64,000 nucleotides of DNA from Hyphomicrobiales bacterium (GTDB lineage: Bacteria > Pseudomonadota > Alphaproteobacteria > Rhizobiales > Rhizobiaceae). The notes beneath the pieces are model-generated. The model saw nothing but the letters and a program-made list of their open reading frames with translations. It was not told where the DNA came from and ran no database searches. Position 1 is the first letter of the stretch. Each line of letters opens with the position of its first letter. The stretch spans positions 310,001 to 374,000 of the forward strand of contig UCMW01000004.1 of assembly GCA_900473745.1 (NCBI GenBank), given 5' to 3'. Made by a program: the position numbers and the translations under genes. Of this stretch, positions 7,980 to 16,712 are shown in pieces.

Positions 7980-10219
7980 CCCTGCTTCTCCTGGAATGTC
8001 GTCTTCGACAGCGGCAGGCTGCGCGGTCGTTCTGTGGCAAGGACAGCCACGGCATTGGCGATGGCGGGAGGCACGCCCGGAAGACCGGGCTCACCAATGC
8101 CGCCGATCGGTGCGCCGCTTTCGATGATGCGGACATGCACTCTCGGCATGCGGTCCGGCGTCAGGATCTGATAGCCGTCGTAGTTGCGAGCCTGGGGAAG
8201 GCCGTCGACATAGACGACTTCTTCCAGAAGTGCGGAGGAAACGCCGAGTGCCACGGCCGAGTTGACCTGATGCTCGATCACCCGCGGGTTGACCACGGTG
8301 CCGGGGTCGATTGCGACCCAGACGTCGTGCACCACGACCTGGCCATCCGACAGCGAGACTTCCGCCATCGTCGCCACTTCGCTGCCGAAGGGCGAGGCCA
8401 TGGCCACGCCCCGGGCGCGGCGGGTTCCATCCTCGGCTGCAAAGGGACCCCGCTTCCAGCCGCCCGATAGCTCGGCCACCGCCTGCAGCAGCGTCAGATG
8501 GCGGGGGCTGTTCTTCAGGAGCGCCAGACGCAGTTCATAGGGATCTTTGGCGCCGGCATCCGCCATTTCGTCGAAGAAGGTCTCCGAGAAGAAGTCGTTC
8601 ATCGAATGGCCGACCGAGCGCCAGAAGCCGATTATCGCGGGATCGTCGACATGGATCTGGGCAATCCGCTTGTTGGGGATTGCATAGACCTTGCCCGCGA
8701 TGCCCTCGACCGCCGAACTGTCCACCTTGTCGGGCTGGCGGCCATACCATCGTCCCGTCGCACCTTCGCCGACGGCCACAGCCGAAAACGCCGTCGGATT
8801 GCCATCCCGGTCCAGCCCCGCGCGAAAGCGGACTGCTGCCATCGGGCGCAGGGTATCGCGCAGGAACTCCTCCTCGCGGCTCCAGACGAGCTTGATGGGA
8901 CGACCGACCGCCTTTGAAAGCAGGATGGCCTGCGGATAGGGATTGGCGCTCTGGTAAAGGAAGTGGCGACCGAAGAATCCACCCAGCATCGGCGAGTGGA
9001 TGATGACCTGCTCCGGCGCAATGCCGGCGACCTTGGCGGCATCGCCCTGGAACATTTCCGGCGCCTGGTTGGGAATCCAGAGTTCGAGCGTCCCGTCCTC
9101 ATTCCAGCGCGCGACGGCCGAGGGCGGCTCCAACTGGCCATGGGCGAGGTGAGGCGCGTCATAGGTCGCTTCAACAACCTTCGCGGCTGATGAAAGGGCG
9201 GCAGCGGCATCCCCTTCTTCCTCAAAGGTCACGCCGTCACCGGTCGTCGCCTTCAACTTTTCCATATGGCCTGTGCTGGAGAAGTCAGCGGCCATGGCGT
9301 GCGCTGTCCCGGCAGCGGCTTCAGTCCAGGAAACCTGTAGCGCTTCGACAGCCATGCGCGCGCGCCACCAACTATCGGCGACCACGGCGACGGCACCCGG
9401 AAGCGTGTGCACCGAATGGACGCCTGTCCGCGACTTGATCTCGGCCTCGTTCGTCATCGCGCCGGGTTCCTGACCGAGCCGCGGGCTGTGCTGCACGGCT
9501 GCAAAGAGCATGCCGTCGACCTTGGTGTCGATCGCATACTGGGCCTTGCCCGTCGCCTTCGCTCTGATGTCCAAGCGTTCGACCGGTTTTCCGATCCAGC
9601 GGAAGTCCTTGGATTCGCGGAGTGTGACCGTTTCCGGAACAGGCAGACCTGCGGCGGTCTCGGCGATTTCGCCATAGGCGAGACTGCGACCCGAAGCGGC
9701 ATGCACCACGCGACCCGGTTCGGTTGAAAGCTCTGCAACCGGAACCGACAGTCTCTCGGCGGCGGCCTGAAGCAGCATGCCACGCGCAGACGCACCAAGC
9801 TTGCGCATGATGTCGTAGCTCGAGCGGACAGAGAAGCTGCCGCCGGTGAAGCGGAAGCCGCCGATCAGGCCGTAGTCCGGGCCGGGCGGTGCTGCCTCGA
9901 CCACGAAATTGACGGGGTCGACATCGAGTTCTTCGCCGACGATCTGGGCCATCGCCGTGAAGATGCCCTGACCGCCTTCGATGAAGGCGCTGCGGAAGAA
10001 CACCGTGCTGTCGGGCCGGATCTCGATAAAGGCCGGGACGCGGGTACCGGGAGCAACGGTCGCGGCGGCCTGCGCCAGTGCCGGACGAATTGCGCCGGGT
10101 ACGGTAACGCCGAGAACAAGCGCACCGGCAACCGTGCCGAGGAAGCCGCGACGCGAGATCTTGAACGGCTTATCATCGCTGGCAGTATTTGCGGGTGTAT
10201 CGATATGAACCTGGTTCAT
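7976..10219 (-). CDS. molybdopterin-binding subunit of a xanthine-dehydrogenase-family oxidoreductase (IorB-like)
   Basis: Large catalytic subunit of 747 aa with a Tat signal (SRRGFLGTVAGALVLG). Two molybdopterin-binding domains are present. The conserved GGFFGRHF motif and the C-terminal GIGEPGLPGVPPAIANA motif, carrying the active-site Glu, identify the family. The two-subunit plus cytochrome arrangement with a Tat signal matches isoquinoline 1-oxidoreductase or membrane aldehyde dehydrogenase types. Start at 10219 chosen for a GGAGGG SD, against an ATG 6 codons upstream. Substrate unknown; an aldehyde or N-heterocycle is likely. Confidence 0.9.
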   Translation of the reverse strand: MNQVHIDTPANTASDDKPFKISRRGFLGTVAGALVLGVTVPGAIRPALAQAAATVAPGTRVPAFIEIRPDSTVFFRSAFIEGGQGIFTAMAQIVGEELDVDPVNFVVEAAPPGPDYGLIGGFRFTGGSFSVRSSYDIMRKLGASARGMLLQAAAERLSVPVAELSTEPGRVVHAASGRSLAYGEIAETAAGLPVPETVTLRESKDFRWIGKPVERLDIRAKATGKAQYAIDTKVDGMLFAAVQHSPRLGQEPGAMTNEAEIKSRTGVHSVHTLPGAVAVVADSWWRARMAVEALQVSWTEAAAGTAHAMAADFSSTGHMEKLKATTGDGVTFEEEGDAAAALSSAAKVVEATYDAPHLAHGQLEPPSAVARWNEDGTLELWIPNQAPEMFQGDAAKVAGIAPEQVIIHSPMLGGFFGRHFLYQSANPYPQAILLSKAVGRPIKLVWSREEEFLRDTLRPMAAVRFRAGLDRDGNPTAFSAVAVGEGATGRWYGRQPDKVDSSAVEGIAGKVYAIPNKRIAQIHVDDPAIIGFWRSVGHSMNDFFSETFFDEMADAGAKDPYELRLALLKNSPRHLTLLQAVAELSGGWKRGPFAAEDGTRRARGVAMASPFGSEVATMAEVSLSDGQVVVHDVWVAIDPGTVVNPRVIEHQVNSAVALGVSSALLEEVVYVDGLPQARNYDGYQILTPDRMPRVHVRIIESGAPIGGIGEPGLPGVPPAIANAVAVLATERPRSLPLSKTTFQEKQG

Positions 10220-10233
10220 CGCAATCCCTCCAA

Positions 10234-10680
10234 TCAAGCCTGGGCCGCTTCGCGCACGGCGGCAGCGATGGCGTTATAGGTTCCACAGCGACAGAGATTG
10301 ACCATGGCAGCCGCAATGTCGTCGTCCGTCGGCTGGGGTGTTTGCTTGAGAAGCGCGGTTGCGGCCATCACCTGGCCGGACTGACAGTAGCCGCATTGCG
10401 GCACCTGATTGGCGACCCAGGCCTCGACCACCTTCTGGCCGACGGGATCCTCGGTGATGGCCTCGATGGTGGTGATCTGCGTGCCAACCACCGTATCGAT
10501 CGTTGTGACGCAAGAGCGGGTCGGCTGCCCGTCGACGAGGACCGTGCAGGCACCGCATTGCGCGAGACCGCAACCGTATTTGGTGCCGGTCATCCCGAGT
10601 GTATCGCGCAGCACCCAGAGCAAAGGAGTATCGGCTTCGACATCCACCTGCTGCGGTGTTCCGTTGATGTTGAGTTCCAT
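10234..10680 (-). CDS. 2Fe-2S subunit of the xanthine-dehydrogenase-family oxidoreductase (IorA-like)
   Basis: Small electron-transfer subunit of 148 aa. A plant-type ferredoxin cluster (CGLAQCGACTV ... C, about residues 38-60) is followed by the second helical 2Fe-2S domain (CGYCQSG and CRCGTY, about 98-135). The start at 10680 has an AAGGA SD and matches family length; the longer in-frame version to 10746 does not. First gene of the operon with the molybdopterin subunit and the cytochrome, transcribed away from the LysR gene. Confidence 0.93.
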   Translation of the reverse strand: MELNINGTPQQVDVEADTPLLWVLRDTLGMTGTKYGCGLAQCGACTVLVDGQPTRSCVTTIDTVVGTQITTIEAITEDPVGQKVVEAWVANQVPQCGYCQSGQVMAATALLKQTPQPTDDDIAAAMVNLCRCGTYNAIAAAVREAAQA

Positions 10681-10750
10681 TTTGGGGTCCTTCGATCGGT
10701 TCGGGGGAGAAGGGGCGGGAACAGTCTGCGGACTATTCCATGCCACACAC

Positions 10751-10768
10751 TATCAAGTGCATTTGATA
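10751..10768. promoter_or_regulatory. inverted repeat in the LysR/oxidoreductase divergent promoter
   Basis: TATCAA and TTGATA separated by six bases form a perfect inverted repeat. It sits about 70 bases before both divergent starts and fits the T-N11-A layout of a LysR-type binding site. Confidence 0.5.
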
Positions 10769-10794
10769 TGCATTAGTCGGCTTTGGTCGCTTAG

Positions 10795-10818
10795 ATTTAT
10801 CGACAACGACCATAAATG
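10795..10818. promoter_or_regulatory. second probable LysR operator
   Basis: ATTTATCGA, four bases, GACCAT, one base, AATG, 21 bases before the LysR start. The same element is found at 7508-7531 before the MFS operon, which argues for a common regulator. Confidence 0.5.
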
Positions 10819-10838
10819 GCGAAAAGCGAGGATGCTGG

Positions 10839-11729
10839 ATGGCAAGGGAAGACTTCAACGACCTGCTCTGGTTCCTGGCACTGGCTGAAGATCGCAGCTT
10901 TACGAAAGCGGCGGCCAAGCTCGGGATCACGCAGTCGACACTCAGCCACACGATCAAGCGACTTGAGACGCGTCTGGGCCTGCGCCTTCTCACCCGGACG
11001 ACGCGCAGCGTTTCGCTGACGGAGGCTGGTGAGCGTCTTTTCAATGCGCTTTTGCCGCGCATCACCGCGATCCGTGGCGAACTGGAAGCACTTTCGGACC
11101 TGCGTGACAAACCGGCCGGCACCGTTCGCATCACGCTTTCCGACCACGCGCTGGAAACAGTGGTCTGGCCGAAACTGCAGCCGATCCTGAAGGACTATCC
11201 GGATGTCCGGGTCGAACTCAGCCGCGACAATGGCTTGCGCAACATCGTTGAAGACGGGTTCGACGCCGGCGTGCGGCTCGGCGAGAGCATCGAAAAGGAC
11301 ATGATTGCCGTTCGGATCGGCCCGGACTGGCGCATGCTGGTCGTCGCATCGCCGGCTTACCTCGCGGACAAACCCATGCCTCAGCACCCGCAGGATCTGG
11401 TTAGCCACAACTGCATCAACATGCGCCAGGCAACCGGCGGAGGGCTCTATGCCTGGGAATTCGAGAAAGATGGGCAGGAACTGCGCGTTCGGGTCGTGGG
11501 CCAGCTCACGTTCAATTCGTCCTATCCCATGGTTGATGCGGCCGTGAAAGGTCTCGGTGTCGCTTACGTTCCAGACAATCTGGTCGCTGCTGAACTTTCA
11601 GCAGGCACGCTCGTGACGCTCCTTGAGGATTGGACGCCACCCTTTCCGGGCTACTACCTGTATTATCCGAGCCGCCACCAGAACGCGCCCGCCTTCCGGG
11701 TTGTCGTCGATGCGTTGCGGCAGAAGTAG
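10839..11729 (+). CDS. LysR-family transcriptional regulator
   Basis: A 296-aa LTTR with an N-terminal winged helix-turn-helix (FLALAEDRSFTKAAAKLGITQSTLSHTIKRLE, split here over residues 9-40) and a periplasmic-binding-like effector domain (about 90-290). The subfamily resembles AaeR/DmlR-like regulators. Divergent from the 2Fe-2S/molybdopterin/cytochrome operon, which it probably controls. The shared operator suggests it also controls the MFS-SDR operon. The inducer is unknown. Confidence 0.93.
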   Translation: MAREDFNDLLWFLALAEDRSFTKAAAKLGITQSTLSHTIKRLETRLGLRLLTRTTRSVSLTEAGERLFNALLPRITAIRGELEALSDLRDKPAGTVRITLSDHALETVVWPKLQPILKDYPDVRVELSRDNGLRNIVEDGFDAGVRLGESIEKDMIAVRIGPDWRMLVVASPAYLADKPMPQHPQDLVSHNCINMRQATGGGLYAWEFEKDGQELRVRVVGQLTFNSSYPMVDAAVKGLGVAYVPDNLVAAELSAGTLVTLLEDWTPPFPGYYLYYPSRHQNAPAFRVVVDALRQK

Positions 11730-11744
11730 CAGCCCTTTGCCGCG

Positions 11745-11861
11745 TCACGCAAAGGCGATGACCGGCGCACAGAACACCGAATATGCGAGCGAACCGATGA
11801 GCCCGCCGATCATCAGGAACCTCTGAAAGTGGCGGGCGTAGGTCTTCAGGAATTCGGTCAT
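11745..11861 (-). CDS. 38-aa single-pass membrane peptide
   Basis: Short reading frame starting MTEFLKTYARHFQRF and continuing into one hydrophobic stretch (LMIGGLIGSLAYSVFCAPVIAF). It begins 12 bases after the DUF6644 stop, in the same direction and probably the same transcript. No homologue is recalled. The near-contiguous spacing and a sensible membrane helix are the only support. Confidence 0.5.
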   Translation of the reverse strand: MTEFLKTYARHFQRFLMIGGLIGSLAYSVFCAPVIAFA

Positions 11862-11873
11862 GATACGGCTCCG

Positions 11874-12359
11874 TCAGGTGTAGGGAAGCATCTGGCCTGC
11901 GAACGTCACGCCGGTCCAGGCTGAGATGGAGAGCAAGGCCGCGAAACGTGCGAAAAACGGGGGCATCGAAGCCTCGCCCCATTGCGCCATGCCGCGGCCA
12001 GCGCCGAAATGGAAAGCCAGTGCATTTGCGCCTGCCGCAACCAGGAGCCAGAATTTCCAGGGCGCCGCCCCGGAGGCCGCGATCATCGTTGCCTGGGCGC
12101 TCAGCAACGCAACACCCGTGATGAATGCCGTGATGAAGCCGACATAGGACACTGGCAGCAGGTGCCGCATGGCTGATGTCACAGACACAGACTGTCTGCC
12201 GACGCCCAGTAGACGCAGGTCGATAGCAAAAATCGACCCGATCAGCAGCCCTATCCCGAGGACGTGAAAGGTTTCAAGCGCGGCGTACAGATAGCCTGCA
12301 GATCGCACAGTCTGACCGACGATAGATGCCTGAAGCAGTTCGAGAGCTGAGTTCAACAC
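11874..12359 (-). CDS. DUF6644-type integral membrane protein
   Basis: A 161-aa protein with about four membrane helices, starting MLNSALELLQASIVGQTVR. The pattern ETFHVLGIGLLIGSIFAIDLRLLG, with a conserved His in helix 1, suggests a haem- or metal-binding membrane subunit, as in the DUF6644 family. It follows a DUF6152 gene by 28 bases, a pairing known in proteobacteria but without assigned function. Confidence 0.75.
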   Translation of the reverse strand: MLNSALELLQASIVGQTVRSAGYLYAALETFHVLGIGLLIGSIFAIDLRLLGVGRQSVSVTSAMRHLLPVSYVGFITAFITGVALLSAQATMIAASGAAPWKFWLLVAAGANALAFHFGAGRGMAQWGEASMPPFFARFAALLSISAWTGVTFAGQMLPYT

Positions 12360-12387
12360 GGGTTTCGGTTCTCTCTAGTGTTGGCAC

Positions 12388-12945
12388 TTAGTCCGGCAAA
12401 GGGGCTCGTTCAGGGAGCGTGTTGCCAAGAACCTGGTTCACCGGTGTCGCGTCATCCCCGTACCAGAACACCACCGGACGAAAGATACCTTCATCGCTGC
12501 GGTTGATGTAGCCGATGGCCTGGAATCGCTCGCCGACCCTCAGTGGCCGATCCAGCCCCCACCGCCCGGACCATGCCGGTGGTGCGATGACGATCTCCAG
12601 CTCCCCAAGGTTGCCGTCATACGCCAGAGGGCGGTTGACCCGCACGCTGTCCTCCGGATGCTGCAATTCTTCCGGTATGGGAAGCTCGGGCGTATCGGGT
12701 GGCAGGCTCGCATCCAGCTTCACATCGAACTCCGAGTGCGGATTGCCCCAAACGCCCTCTGACGAGACGGTTCCGGCGATATAGACCAGCCTGCTGGTGT
12801 CGAATGTTGGCCAGCCATGGTGGGCCGACGCATTGTTCAGCGCAAGCGGAATGCCAGTGAACGCGAAAGCCACGGCAAGTCCCAGAACAACCGTCCATCG
12901 TTTTGGGCTGACAAGACTGGCTGCCGCCGTGTTTTTGCGAGGCAT
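12388..12945 (-). CDS. DUF6152-family exported protein
   Basis: A 185-aa protein with a signal sequence or N-terminal anchor (about residues 15-40) ending before AHHGW. The mature part begins HHGWPTFD and continues in a beta-rich domain with NPHSEFDV, the hallmarks of DUF6152. Start at the ATG 12945 with GGAG 10 bases upstream; a TTG three codons earlier is less likely. First gene of the operon with DUF6644 and the 38-aa peptide. Function unknown; envelope or copper-related roles are speculation. Confidence 0.78.
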   Translation of the reverse strand: MPRKNTAAASLVSPKRWTVVLGLAVAFAFTGIPLALNNASAHHGWPTFDTSRLVYIAGTVSSEGVWGNPHSEFDVKLDASLPPDTPELPIPEELQHPEDSVRVNRPLAYDGNLGELEIVIAPPAWSGRWGLDRPLRVGERFQAIGYINRSDEGIFRPVVFWYGDDATPVNQVLGNTLPERAPLPD

Positions 12946-13310
12946 GGTGCTCAAACTCCAGATGAGAATCGATCTAGCAATCAGTCGGGTCTGTGGGATC
13001 TGGCCTGATCGGCCTTCGGTTCGTCACCCCCTCTGATTTCGACAGTCATCCTAGATGCCGTGCGGTCTAAAGATTAGTCTGGGAGAACTCATCAGGCTTA
13101 TGGGCCTGGGACATAAGTGGAGTATCCGATGTCGCGCTCTCTGGCTGGAGAAGAGGCGGCTAGAGAAATGCGTTTGCGAGTATCCCGCAGACACAACGGC
13201 GCGAGCTGAACTGCGCCACCGTCTGAAGTGCCAATCCATTACTATGTCGCCATTTGATCGCGAGATTCAATTGGACGGCCAAGTACGGTCGAAATCCGGC
13301 CTCAGATTGC
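12946..13310. other. non-coding stretch before repeat copy 2
   Basis: Contains the promoter side of the DUF6152 operon. A 120-codon open frame (13055-13417) runs into the repeat but has no SD, no recognisable domain and a shadow-like composition. I see nothing else that I can support. Confidence 0.3.
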
Positions 13311-13618
13311 GGGTCCCTAGCCAATATTTGCGAGACCTGTTTCAGGACAAAGGATGGCCTGATGGGCGGACCGCAGAATTCTTCAAGTTGTTGAGAAGAC
13401 GTCACTTTTTTCTGTGAGAAACAGGCGCCGAATTTTCGCGGAAGAGCGACCTAAAATGGCCCGCCTGGAGAGCCTGGATTCTCACATGATTTCAAATGCT
13501 TAACAAAATCGCCTTTGATTTTCCTCTGTTTTCCCGCCGCGAGCGACCGTGGATGCCGTCGTTGTGCCCTGGCTTTGGGCTGACGTCAACATGGCGGGAG
13601 AGCGGCAATTATTTCCGC
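13311..13618 (+). repeat. dispersed ~305-bp repeat, copy 2
   Basis: Same orientation and block order as copy 1: GGGTCCCTAGCCAATA at the start, CAAGTTGTTGAGAAGACGTC, 'cctaaaatggcccgcctggag', 'gcgagcgaccgtggatgcc', 'gtgccctggctttgggc', and the terminal palindrome GCGGCAATTATTTCCGC at 13602-13618. It is the joint between the oxidoreductase region and the TRAP catabolic operon. Confidence 0.9.
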
Positions 13619-14083
13619 TCGGAAGCGCTAACCCGGAGGTGAGACGCGTATATCTCGGGGCAGCATTGCTAAAACAATTGCTATCGCGATCCCGTTAGTC
13701 TGGTCGGAATTGCGCGTCGCTCACGCCGACCAAAGTCGCAAGGCGCTCCGGAAAGATGACGCCGTAGCCGACCTCGATGCTCAATCCCGGCGGGTGCGAT
13801 GCAGACTGTGAGCAAAATCGAGCAACTAATCCGCTTATTAATTAGAAATTCTACAGCATTTTCTCATTCTTCTAAATTGAGCTAACTCCTCCGCAGTTCT
13901 ACTCTCTCCTCATCGGCCGCTGTGGGAGGCGGCTGGAGGATGCGGCTGGATGTCGTGTCTGCGGAGGAGATCACTCGCTCAGGGCAAATCGAAACCGGTG
14001 GTTCAGGTGTGAACCTCGGCGCGAGATTGCTCGTCGTCGATCCGGCCGCTCTCATCGGATTTGCCCCTGTCGAGGATATCAAC
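13619..14083 (+). other. leader of the TRAP catabolic operon
   Basis: About 465 bases with no credible gene. A/T-rich around 13825-13880, where a promoter for the downstream operon probably lies, but no clear -35/-10 pair stands out. An in-frame extension of the next gene to 13922 exists but lacks an SD. Confidence 0.3.
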
Positions 14084-15442
14084 ATGAACCTTTATTCCCT
14101 GCTTTCCCTGCGCGCCTCGAATGGTCGTCCCGTACGCGTCGGATTGATCGGTGCCGGCAAGTTTGGCTCCATGGTCCTGGCCCAGGCCCAGCGCATTGAA
14201 GGCCTGCATATGGTGGCGGTAGCCGACCTCAATGTAGGCAAGGCGAAAGAATCGCTGGAGCGCGTTGGCTGGCCGAAGGAGCGTTATTCAGCTGAAAGCT
14301 GCGGAGATGCCATCAAGTCCGGCAAGACCTATGTGACCTCGGACGCAGCCGATCTCTTCGGGTGCGACGAGATCGAATGCATCATCGAGGCGACAGGACA
14401 TCCAATCGCTGGGACCCGTCATGCTTTGGGGGCGATTGAAAGCAACAAACATGTCGTCATGGTCAACGTTGAGGCCGACGTCATGGTGGGGCCGATCCTT
14501 GCCGAGAAAGCCCGCGCGAAGGGCCTCATATATTCGATGGCCTACGGTGACCAGCCGGCCTTGATCTGCGAACTTGTCGACTGGGCCCGCGCAACCGGCT
14601 TTGAGGTCACGTCAGCCGGCAAGGGCATGAATTTCGAGCCGCGATACCGCTACTCGACGCCCGATACGGTCTGGAGCTTCTTCGGCTGGACCGAAGAAGA
14701 GGTTGCCAAAGGCGACTTCAATCCGAAAATGTATAATTCCTTCACCGATGGCACCAAGGCTGCGATCGAGATGGCAGCCGTTGCAAACGGCACAGGCCTC
14801 GATTGCCCGGATGATGGGCTGGCTTTCCCGCCCGCTGGTCTGCACGACCTCGCACGCGTGTTCCGCCCGGCATCCGACGGTGGCCGCATGGCACGCAGCG
14901 GCCTGGTGGACATCGCAGCCAGCCAGGAACCTGACGGCCGCGAGGTCTTCAACAATATTCGCTACGGCGTCTTCGTCACCTTCAAGGCGCATAACGAATA
15001 TGCCCGCGCCTGCTTCAAGCAGTATGGGCTGCTGACCGATCCCTCAGGCTGGTACGCCTCGATGTGGCGACCGTTCCATATCATCGGCCTCGAAACCTCC
15101 ATCAGCGTGCTCTCTGCCGTGCTGCGAAATGAGCCGACCGGCTGCTCCAAGGAGTTCCGCGGCGATGCCGTGGCAACCGCCAAGAAGGATATGCAGCCGG
15201 GCGAGATGTTGGACGGCGAAGGCGGCTATGCCGTCTGGGCCAACGCCATTCCGGCCACGCGCAGCCTTGACCTCAAGGCGCTGCCCATCGGTCTCGCGCA
15301 CAACGTCAAGCTCAAGCGCCCAATCAAGAAGGACCAGATCGTTTCCTTCGATGACGTCGAAATCGTCAACGACCTCGATGTGGTCGGGCTGCGCCAGGAA
15401 ATGGAAGCGCGCTTCCGCCCGGCCAAGATCGCGGCCGAGTAA
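14084..15442 (+). CDS. NAD(P)-dependent oxidoreductase with C-terminal SAF domain
   Basis: A 452-aa protein. The N-terminal Rossmann fold (VRVGLIGAGKFGSMVLA, residues 18-34) is followed by a homoserine-dehydrogenase-like middle and a C-terminal SAF domain (about 360-440) as in UxaA/altronate dehydratase N-termini. Such proteins occur with TRAP transporters for acid sugars. The substrate is not known to me. Start at 14084 has GAGG 8 bases upstream; the longer frame from 13922 would add 54 residues unlike the family. First gene of the operon. Confidence 0.82.
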   Translation: MNLYSLLSLRASNGRPVRVGLIGAGKFGSMVLAQAQRIEGLHMVAVADLNVGKAKESLERVGWPKERYSAESCGDAIKSGKTYVTSDAADLFGCDEIECIIEATGHPIAGTRHALGAIESNKHVVMVNVEADVMVGPILAEKARAKGLIYSMAYGDQPALICELVDWARATGFEVTSAGKGMNFEPRYRYSTPDTVWSFFGWTEEEVAKGDFNPKMYNSFTDGTKAAIEMAAVANGTGLDCPDDGLAFPPAGLHDLARVFRPASDGGRMARSGLVDIAASQEPDGREVFNNIRYGVFVTFKAHNEYARACFKQYGLLTDPSGWYASMWRPFHIIGLETSISVLSAVLRNEPTGCSKEFRGDAVATAKKDMQPGEMLDGEGGYAVWANAIPATRSLDLKALPIGLAHNVKLKRPIKKDQIVSFDDVEIVNDLDVVGLRQEMEARFRPAKIAAE

Positions 15443-15454
15443 GGGGGAGGGAAG

Positions 15455-15760
15455 ATGACAAGCCATCCCTTTGTCGTCATTGCCGAGTTTCAGGTGAAAC
15501 CCGGCATGATGACGGCCTTTCTGGAGGCCGCTCGTGATGACGCGGCTCATTCGGTTGCCGACGAACCCGGCTGCCGGCAGTTCGACATCATCTGCCCGCA
15601 GGGCTCTGACGACACCGTGGTCTTTTATGAGGTCTATGACAGCCGTGCAGCCTTCGACGCCCATCTTGAGACGCCGCATCTGGCCCGTTTTCGTAACGCG
15701 TTTCCGTCGCTGATCATCGAAGAGCGACCCGTCCGGTTCGCCGATCGTCAGCATCCTTGA
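15455..15760 (+). CDS. antibiotic-biosynthesis-monooxygenase (ABM) domain protein
   Basis: Single-domain dimeric ferredoxin-like protein of 101 aa (FVVIAEFQVKPGMMTAFLEAA ... EPGCRQFDI ... FYEVYDSRAAFDAHLETPHL). The family contains quinol monooxygenases and small isomerase- or aldolase-like enzymes of sugar-acid pathways. It lies 12 bases after the SAF oxidoreductase and 12 before the HIBADH-type gene, so a shared pathway role is likely. Confidence 0.85.
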   Translation: MTSHPFVVIAEFQVKPGMMTAFLEAARDDAAHSVADEPGCRQFDIICPQGSDDTVVFYEVYDSRAAFDAHLETPHLARFRNAFPSLIIEERPVRFADRQHP

Positions 15761-15772
15761 GGATAAGGTTCA

Positions 15773-16663
15773 ATGAACGCAGCGGAAATACAAGAGACCG
15801 TCGCCGTTCTGGGAACCGGCATCATGGGGGCCCCGATCGCAATGCGCCTGGCAAATGCCGGGTTCAAGGTAACGGCCTGGAACCGCAGTCCTGACAAGGC
15901 CGAGGTACTGAGGCCGCATGGCATCGTGCCAATGTCCTCGGTGGCAGATGCGGTGCGCGACGCGAACGTCGTCATCTGCATGCTCAGTTCCGGCCCCGTC
16001 TGCGAGACCGTGCTTGGTGGGAAGGGTGGAGCGATTGCGAGCATGCGCCCCGATGCGACACTCGTCGTCATGAGCTCCATTCCGGTCGAGACCGCGATTG
16101 CCATCGCAGGGGATGCTGAAGGCCGGGGCATTGCCTGCCTTGATGCACCGGTTTCCGGTGGCGAACTTGGGGCGAAGGAAGGTCGGCTTGCGATTATGGC
16201 AGGCGGCGCCGCCTATGTCTTTGATGGACTTGCACCGATTTTTGCTCCCCTTGGTCGGGTGACCCATGTCGGGCCATCCGGGAGCGGCGCGCTCACCAAG
16301 CTTGCAAACCAGCTCATCGTTGCGTCGACCATCTGCGCGGTCGCCGAGGCCCTGACACTTGCCGAAGTTGGCGGTGCGGATCCGGCGCGTGTCCGCGAAG
16401 CTCTTCTGGGTGGCTTCGCCGACTCGACCGTCTTTCGCCAGCACGGCCTGCGCATGGTGGAGGGGAACTTCACGCCCGGCGGCCCGGCCAAGTATCAGGT
16501 GAAGGACACATCGACCGCACTCCGTTTCGCGCGGAGCCACGGATTGAAGCTGCCGGTCGGCGAGGAGGTTGACCGTCTGTTTCAGGCCATGGTGGACCAT
16601 GGCAATGGAGACCTCGATCACAGCGGGGTCATTCTGGAGTTAAAGCGTATGAACTCGGCTTAA
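15773..16663 (+). CDS. beta-hydroxyacid dehydrogenase (HIBADH/GarR family)
   Basis: A 296-aa NAD(P)-dependent dehydrogenase. Rossmann motif VLGTGIMGAPIA at residues 10-21, substrate-binding motif DAPVSGG near 123, and the catalytic Lys in the GSGALTKLANQLI helix near 172. Relatives act on tartronate semialdehyde, 3-hydroxyisobutyrate or L-threonate. With a gluconokinase-like kinase and TRAP system in the same operon, a sugar-acid or threonate-like substrate is plausible but inferred. Confidence 0.88.
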   Translation: MNAAEIQETVAVLGTGIMGAPIAMRLANAGFKVTAWNRSPDKAEVLRPHGIVPMSSVADAVRDANVVICMLSSGPVCETVLGGKGGAIASMRPDATLVVMSSIPVETAIAIAGDAEGRGIACLDAPVSGGELGAKEGRLAIMAGGAAYVFDGLAPIFAPLGRVTHVGPSGSGALTKLANQLIVASTICAVAEALTLAEVGGADPARVREALLGGFADSTVFRQHGLRMVEGNFTPGGPAKYQVKDTSTALRFARSHGLKLPVGEEVDRLFQAMVDHGNGDLDHSGVILELKRMNSA

Positions 16664-16712
16664 GCCCCGGTTCGCGCTTCAATCATCATCAATGTCAAAC
16701 GGGAGGATAGAC

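Noticed and set aside
13055..13417. 120-codon frame entering repeat copy 2
   Set aside because: No SD, no domain, and it is not conserved in the other repeat copies.
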